DNA of 64,000 bases from positions 20,585,124-20,649,123 of the forward strand of contig OX438741.1 of assembly GCA_949316235.1 (NCBI GenBank). Direction: 5' to 3'. This stretch comes from Oegoconia quadripuncta (lineage: Eukaryota; Arthropoda; Insecta; Lepidoptera; Autostichidae). The position numbers and the translations under genes were made by a program. Shown here one piece after another: positions 58,416-64,000 of the stretch (its first letter is position 1; each line of letters begins with the position of its first letter). Under the pieces are notes generated by a model. That model was not told the origin of the DNA. It did not search any database and saw only the letters and a list, made by a program, of their open reading frames with translations.

Positions 58416-60660
58416 TACCACCACCCAAACCGAACATCAAACGACACAATTCCTACGCGATTTTCCTCAGTGGGCACCGTACTATGCGCTTGAACGCAAC
58501 AGAACTGGACATCTAGTGCCTAACTTAAATAATATAACGATAGCGATACCAATGCACTGTCCGTTCTTGTCATTGTGTTACGACGAAACTCTATTTGATC
58601 CATTTAGCAATGCAACTCCATTGTAATTATAAATAATTGATCCGATTGTACTAATAAACATAAAAAGTACGAACTAGATTTTGGTGTCATAAAGTGGTGT
58701 CAAATCATGTCCCCATCTCAGCATAAGTGTATTCGAGAGGAAAACGACTATAACGCTGGATTTCAGTGAAGCCTAAGGTTTTAGGAGCTTTAGCTTTCAC
58801 TAAAATTTTAATCCAGTTTTGCATCGCTACAATCGCTTTCCAATAACTTGACGAAAAACATAAATTATACCCAATTTGGATTTACAAAACCAACAGTTAT
58901 AGCAAAATGCACTGCTATTGTATCAAAATTGAAGCGGAACTAGAATTTTATCAGAATAAGGGCCCATAAAGGTGCCTTTCATCTGCTCCTGCGTGTATTT
59001 ATATGGGACGGACACCACTGCTTTTATTATAAGGGCATCGGTCGACATTATGAGCAAAATATGTACAAGAAATGCATAATTATAGTAACATTACTGTGAA
59101 AGTAATATAAAATTGGTTTTGAGTAAGTAGGCATTTTAAAATAGGTATCCTTGAAGACTGCTATTAATTATTATGATTAAGCCCGCTATTTCATCTGATT
59201 AGAAGGTTAAATTAGCTAGGTAAAGATACTGGATCTAGATCTCGATTCTCACTAACTCGAGAACGATAGACATTGGCGTATCTATCTTTTTCATACTTAA
59301 AAGCAAAAGTGACAAACATATCGACATAGAAATCATTAGTGCCCGAGAACCAGATCCCAGGTACTATGTTCGTCTGTAGTGTAAACGGACAGCGGGACAT
59401 GAACAGAAACAAGATAGACCTTACACTTCTTTTAATCCTCTCGGTTCAACAGCAGCAAACAAAGTGACCTAACATACACAAGACACGGCTATTTATAGAT
59501 TTTGATGACATATAACAATGTATACAATTGAATATCTTATTGTATCGTAATTATATAAATGCACGTTAGACTATGTAATATAGGAGACTATAGGTTTATA
59601 ATTATTGTAATATTTTAAGAGTGCATGAACTTATGTAATTTATGTCAGCAACTGTTTGTCTCTCAAATAAATAAATAATAAAAATAAAAATATCGATAAA
59701 TGAATCGCGATGGAAATGTAAATTAAGTATATGACCTCTTAAATCATTATTATCATAAATATTAACTGTATCTTGCCAAAAAAACTATATCGGCGATTTA
59801 CACATGAAGAGATTGAACGGAAGTGAAATCAGGAATCGAAATCTTACTAAGAAATTGTTATTTTAATAATGATAGAAGCTGTTGATATTCGAACCCGCGA
59901 CGTTTTGGTATAGTGGTCAGAGTTTATAACCACTACACCAAACAGTCGTTACAACTTCAACTGTAACAGTATGTACATTTCTTTTTTTAATGTATGTTCA
60001 CCAATTGCTTTTTTTTTCGTTTGATAGGGTTTGTACTGCGGAGATATAGAGTAGAAACCCTACTGAAGTCGGTAGTTTTCTCAATTTTTGCTGATTCATA
60101 TTATTTGTTACATACTAAGTAGGTAGGTTGTTAGAAGTGCTAATAGAGATCTTTGTTCATCTATCTATTTATAGGTACCGTATGTTCTAAAGTTATGCCA
60201 GTCGTAGCAGTTTGTATCTGAGACATCGTTGGTACAGTCGGCATATAATTATTAACCCCATCATGAGTAGATATGACAGCATGGGCCTATTCGACTTACA
60301 GATGCCATCTGTAATTGTCTAAGCAAGATTGTTATTGTAGATTGTCAGATCTGTGGATAGGAAACTTCAAGAGACCTATATTTTTTTCATAAACATTCCA
60401 CTTAAATATATAGGTGGAAAGTCATATATTACAAAAAATTCTACGATAATTCGTGCATACAACAAAATATCAAATGAAAAGCCTAAATTGGGTATATTAA
60501 TCCAGGCTTTGTACGCAAAGTTTTGTGTAAAAAATGGAAAACGTCAATGTTAATTCATTCATACCTATCTGTAAATGTTATTGTAGACCTATATGTATTG
60601 TAATAAATAAAAGTCAATGTTAATAATAACATAAAATATGAATGTGTGTATCAATAATAT
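58416..60660. other. Downstream region without recognisable genes
   Basis: No further Spätzle-like exon found by eye. It holds a SINE-B head (59875-59962), a retroposon tail at 59640-59690 and small unassigned open frames (59212-59412 minus, 60353-60553 plus) without any motif I recognise. Confidence 0.4.
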
Positions 60661-60662
60661 CA

Positions 60663-61905
60663 TGCCGACTCTACACTGTGAAGAATATAATTCTATTTAA
60701 GGGTACACAGACGACAAGACAGTCGACAGTGCTGCCACTCATGTAAATAATTATACCGGTAAATAAACCGTAAGGAAAAAAATGGGTCATATTAGGTAAA
60801 TGAAATAGAAGTTATTGGCACAGGTAGTTTATTTATTTTTTCAAAGACCACGCTTAGTTTATGCGACTGGCGGGATTCGTAGGGAATTTTCTCCAAGTTT
60901 TTTTATTTTATTTAATGATGTAATTTTGTGAAACAGGTTACAAACGCGACCGAAAGAAGTCAGAATTTTTTTTTTTTTTTTACTTTTGACTTTTATATTT
61001 ATTCTTTATTGCACCAAAATATTACAATAACAGAGTACAAACAATTGGTCACGTACAAAGGTGGACTTATCTCTTTAAGAGATCTCTTCCAGTCAACCTG
61101 AGCATTGAAATAGGAAACTTAGTAAATTTGGGGTTTAGCAGTTTATTGTGTGCAAAAGAAAAAATCATATAACGAATAATAAAACAAATAAAAAAAGAAA
61201 AGATAACTGAATAATAAACTTACACTAAATATATTACATATACCTACTGCGAAATATATACATAACATAATTTAAATATATATATATACTATAAACCTAC
61301 ATACACATACTAATAATATCACGAAAGATGGGAGAGGTAATGCTCTTTTAGCCTTTTCTTAAATACTGCAATTGAAGGGCTGTCCTGAATTAATTTTGGC
61401 AGTTTATTCCACATCATGGCTGCTTGAACACTATATTTGATTTGTTTTTATTTCATTATTTAGTAATTTAATCTAATTTTTTTAAATTTTAATAATAATT
61501 GCACGCCATAAAGGCAAATCATGGTTGTTCATTATTTATAATACTTAATTTACATCTTTTCTCTGTACCTATGATTAGGCAAATAAAGGAATTATGTTAT
61601 TTCTATTGTAAACTATTTGAAATTAAAACAGTTAGACCACTTCAATTACACTAGGTTACAAAAAAAAAAAAAAAAAAAAAATTATGATTATGATTATTAT
61701 TATGACCGTCAAATGACACAAAAAGCTTAAATCGATACTGGTCTTGAAAACAAATAATTAAACTAACTAATGCCAATACCTTCTATTTCACTTACCTAAT
61801 ATGCCCTATTTTTTTTCTTTTCGATAAAATACTCATTTAGTTATTTCTTCTGTGTTCCCTTAAATATAATTATTCTTCACTGTGTGTTATACAGGGCAAA
61901 CAAGT
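60663..61905. mobile_element. DNA element of about 1.24 kb with long diverged inverted ends
   Basis: TGCCGACTCTACACTGTGAA... and the reverse complement of ...TTCACTGTGTGTTATACAGG pair over about 150 bases with gaps, including CATATTAGGTAA(A/G)TGAAATAGAAG. The interior holds a minus-strand LINE 3' end (about 60966-61450, poly(T) start) and an A-rich tract at 61659-61681. Ends approximate. Confidence 0.6.
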
Positions 61906-62574
61906 ACGTCAACCTGTAGTTCATTTAGATTCCGATATTTTAAAGTGATCCAAACAGTTCTGTGCTACTCAGGTAACCTACAATCGTTAAAACGATTTTC
62001 GGTGGACACCGTGATCCGTTCTAATTGTTGTTGATAATCTGAACCACATAAAACTAATTATCGAAATACACCAAATTACAGCTTGACATTATGAGATACA
62101 TAAGTAGGTCGTAAGATATGCAAGTTTATTATTTGTTTAACTTTTCTTTATTATTAGGTATTTGCTTTATTATTCGTTGTAGTGTTGTTTTCTTTTGCTG
62201 CTAAACCCCAAATTTACTTCGTTTCCCATTTCAATGCTCAGGTTCGATGGACGAGATCTCTGAAAGAGATTAGTCCACCTTTGTAACCTATCGTTTATAC
62301 TCAGGTATATGTAATATTTTGGTCTAATAAAGAATACTTGATGATACAGGTTAATCCCTTAATAATTTTATGCTTTTGGTGAAGCAACATATGTATATCT
62401 GCCATACGAATATTTTGGTCAACAATTAATTTTTTTCTGGTGTTAACTTAACTAGGAACTTATAGTATATAAAGATCTTTAAACTACCAAATTTGAATTT
62501 TATTTTAAACTGTTATTACAACGGCAAATAACCACAAATCTATTCTAATTACAACAATTTCATTATATACATAC

Positions 62575-62830
62575 ATAACGTCACGAGCCTTATCCCAAAT
62601 GGGGTGGTCAGAGATATCCCAAACAATAGTGTTTGGGTGTTCCAAACATTAAAAGTTTAATGATGGAAACAACATCTACAGTTCACCTTATGAAATATAA
62701 AGAGATGCACATGGAGCCTATCGCTGTTGAAACGTGCAAATCTATAGATGTTTTTTGGTGGAAAGGCCCTTAGTCGCCTATCGCGACACCCACGGGGAGA
62801 GACGGGTTGGTTCTGTTCTATTTGAGTGCC
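62575..62830 (+). repeat. Dispersed repeat E with internal TTTGGGTGTTCC hairpin
   Basis: Recurrent block: CCCAAATGGGGTGGTCAGAG, ATCCCAAACA..TGTTTGGGTG (a short palindrome), GAAATATA.AGA.ATGCACA, then TTAGTCGCC..CGACACCCACGG and GAGACGGGTTGGTTC. Other copies: 10009-10185, 13605-13740, 20560-20770, 30220-30300 (-), 38588-38815, 39595-39790, 45308-45500, 47475-47550. No ORF or clear ends; probably a retroposon 3' part. Confidence 0.7.
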
Positions 62831-63177
62831 GAAACCACAAAGCACTTCAATATATGAGGAAAGAGCTAATCGACTACTGCGAAAATACAGTATAACGTAC
62901 GTCATAGAACTACTGATATAATAATACATATTAATATTAATATATATTAATTATATGCCTGAAATTATACCTAAAATATTCAACAATTTACCTACCGACA
63001 TTAAAAATTAGTATAGTCACTTTTAATGTCTGTAGGTAAATATTTCTAGATTTTAAAAGATTGTTTTAATTTATCAAAAAATGCATGAGTGGATTTAAAA
63101 TAAATGTCATTTATGTTCTCCATTCATTATATACCTGGTACAAAACAGTCCAGTTAAGTATTTTAGTGATAAGGTTT

Positions 63178-63475
63178 AACTGCCTCGGTGGATCAATGTA
63201 AACAATAATACAGGGTTTACGAATCGGAGGTCGTGAGTTCGATTCTCAGCGGGGTACACATTTAGTACTCCTTTGGTTGGTGGCAGGACATTTTAACCAT
63301 CTTATCTAAGTCTGCCGTCAAAATAGCAATGTTAATAGCATTATTGTGTTCCGGTTGTCAGAGATAAGATAGATATGGGGTTTCCGGTTCAATACGCTTC
63401 CACCTCCGGCCTCATCTTCACGTAACATCAGATGTGATTGAGGTCAAGTGCTAACCCGTTTTGTATAAAAAAAAT
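63178..63475 (+). repeat. SINE-C, near full-length
   Basis: Head AACTGCCTCGGTGGATCAATG, B box GAGTTCGATTCTC, tail TTTTGTATAAAAAAA. Two short internal deletions. Confidence 0.8.
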
Positions 63476-64000
63476 AAGGTCGCCAAATGTACGTAACTGT
63501 ATTTTCTTTTTCTGTTGTGCAATAGTGTATTTGTATTGTACACTGTCGGAGCGTCGTTGATGGCTCAGTGCAGACCATGTACCAATGTATGTAATGGTTT
63601 TCAGCTATCCCCTAAGGAACAGAGCAACGTCGAAGCCAAACAAGAGGCAACAACAAGGGACAACAAAATTTTGCGGCTCTTGAAATAGTTGTATTTTAGG
63701 AGTCTCAAAAGAGGTCGTTAATGCAGGAACGATGTGCCTACTTAAAGCATTTAAAATATTTAATCTACTACAATAACTAATATAAATATGCTCTCTTTTC
63801 GTAATTTAAAACTAGTTCGCCAAACCAAACGAGCAAATCAATTACTTTTAACACAGCAAAAATTATGGAACTATTATGACGTCAGAAACGAACTTGAATA
63901 CTATTTAAAGTATCCTCAAAAAAACTGAATATTTGCTATCGAGATGCCAAAAGAATATAATATTTCTTTCTTGTGAAAGTATTTGTTGACTCTGTTATGT

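Larger units (their letters stand above)
61910..64000. other. Right end of the window
   Basis: LINE 3' UTR (62235-62340), repeat E (62575-62830), SINE-C (63178-63475), LINE tail (63475-63545) and SINE-D fragment (63550-63600). No gene recognised from 63600 to the end. Confidence 0.4.

Noticed and set aside
57014..64000. A fourth Spätzle-like gene downstream
   Set aside because: I scanned for CxC-ending knot exons and the YC...YP prodomain motif on both strands and found none.

Overview
The window looks like nuclear DNA of a moth or butterfly (Lepidoptera). It is AT-rich, its genes are split by many GT-AG introns, and almost every gap is filled with repeats: tRNA-headed SINEs, 5'-truncated non-LTR retrotransposons, a mariner, many MITEs and Helitron-like sequence. 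There is no sign of bacterial operons, rRNA, functional tRNA genes or CRISPR. The organism call is an inference from repeat types and gene family; I could not run a search.

The only genes I can build with confidence are three tandem, same-strand, six-exon genes for small secreted Spätzle-like cystine-knot proteins, here called A (4793-11491, 202 aa), B (20464-31298, 194 aa) and C (40275-57013, 206 aa). None is visible as one long open frame; each was assembled by hand from short exons. All three share the intron phases 0, 1, 0, 0, 2, a short signal peptide, a prodomain with a C...YC......YP motif, and a C-terminal knot ending in CxC. In insects Spätzle proteins are zymogens cut by serine proteases to become ligands of Toll receptors. 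C is the most canonical copy (7 knot cysteines, CCSC end). B has a clear candidate activation site (VSGR/SGV) but only 5 knot cysteines. A lacks a basic residue at the aligned activation position and has a rearranged cysteine pattern. The cluster therefore looks like an array of diverging paralogues.

Layout: 1-4790 repeats, with a split SINE holding a LINE fragment; 4793-11491 gene A, with a minisatellite in intron 3 and two inverted MITEs in intron 5; 11492-20460 intergenic, with an unidentified coding-like remnant, MITEs, a tandem duplication and a foldback carrying OTU-like and LanC-like gene fragments; 20464-31298 gene B, preceded by a decayed copy of its own exon 2; 31300-40270 RTE and SINE debris and a near-perfect palindromic MITE; 40275-57013 gene C, whose 8.9 kb first intron holds a dead mariner and a 396-bp retroposon, and whose intron 5 is almost entirely one inverted-repeat element; 57014-64000 repeats.

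The repeats give a readable insertion history. Many carry target-site duplications that I could read directly, several are nested, and in a few cases a second copy serves as the empty-site control.
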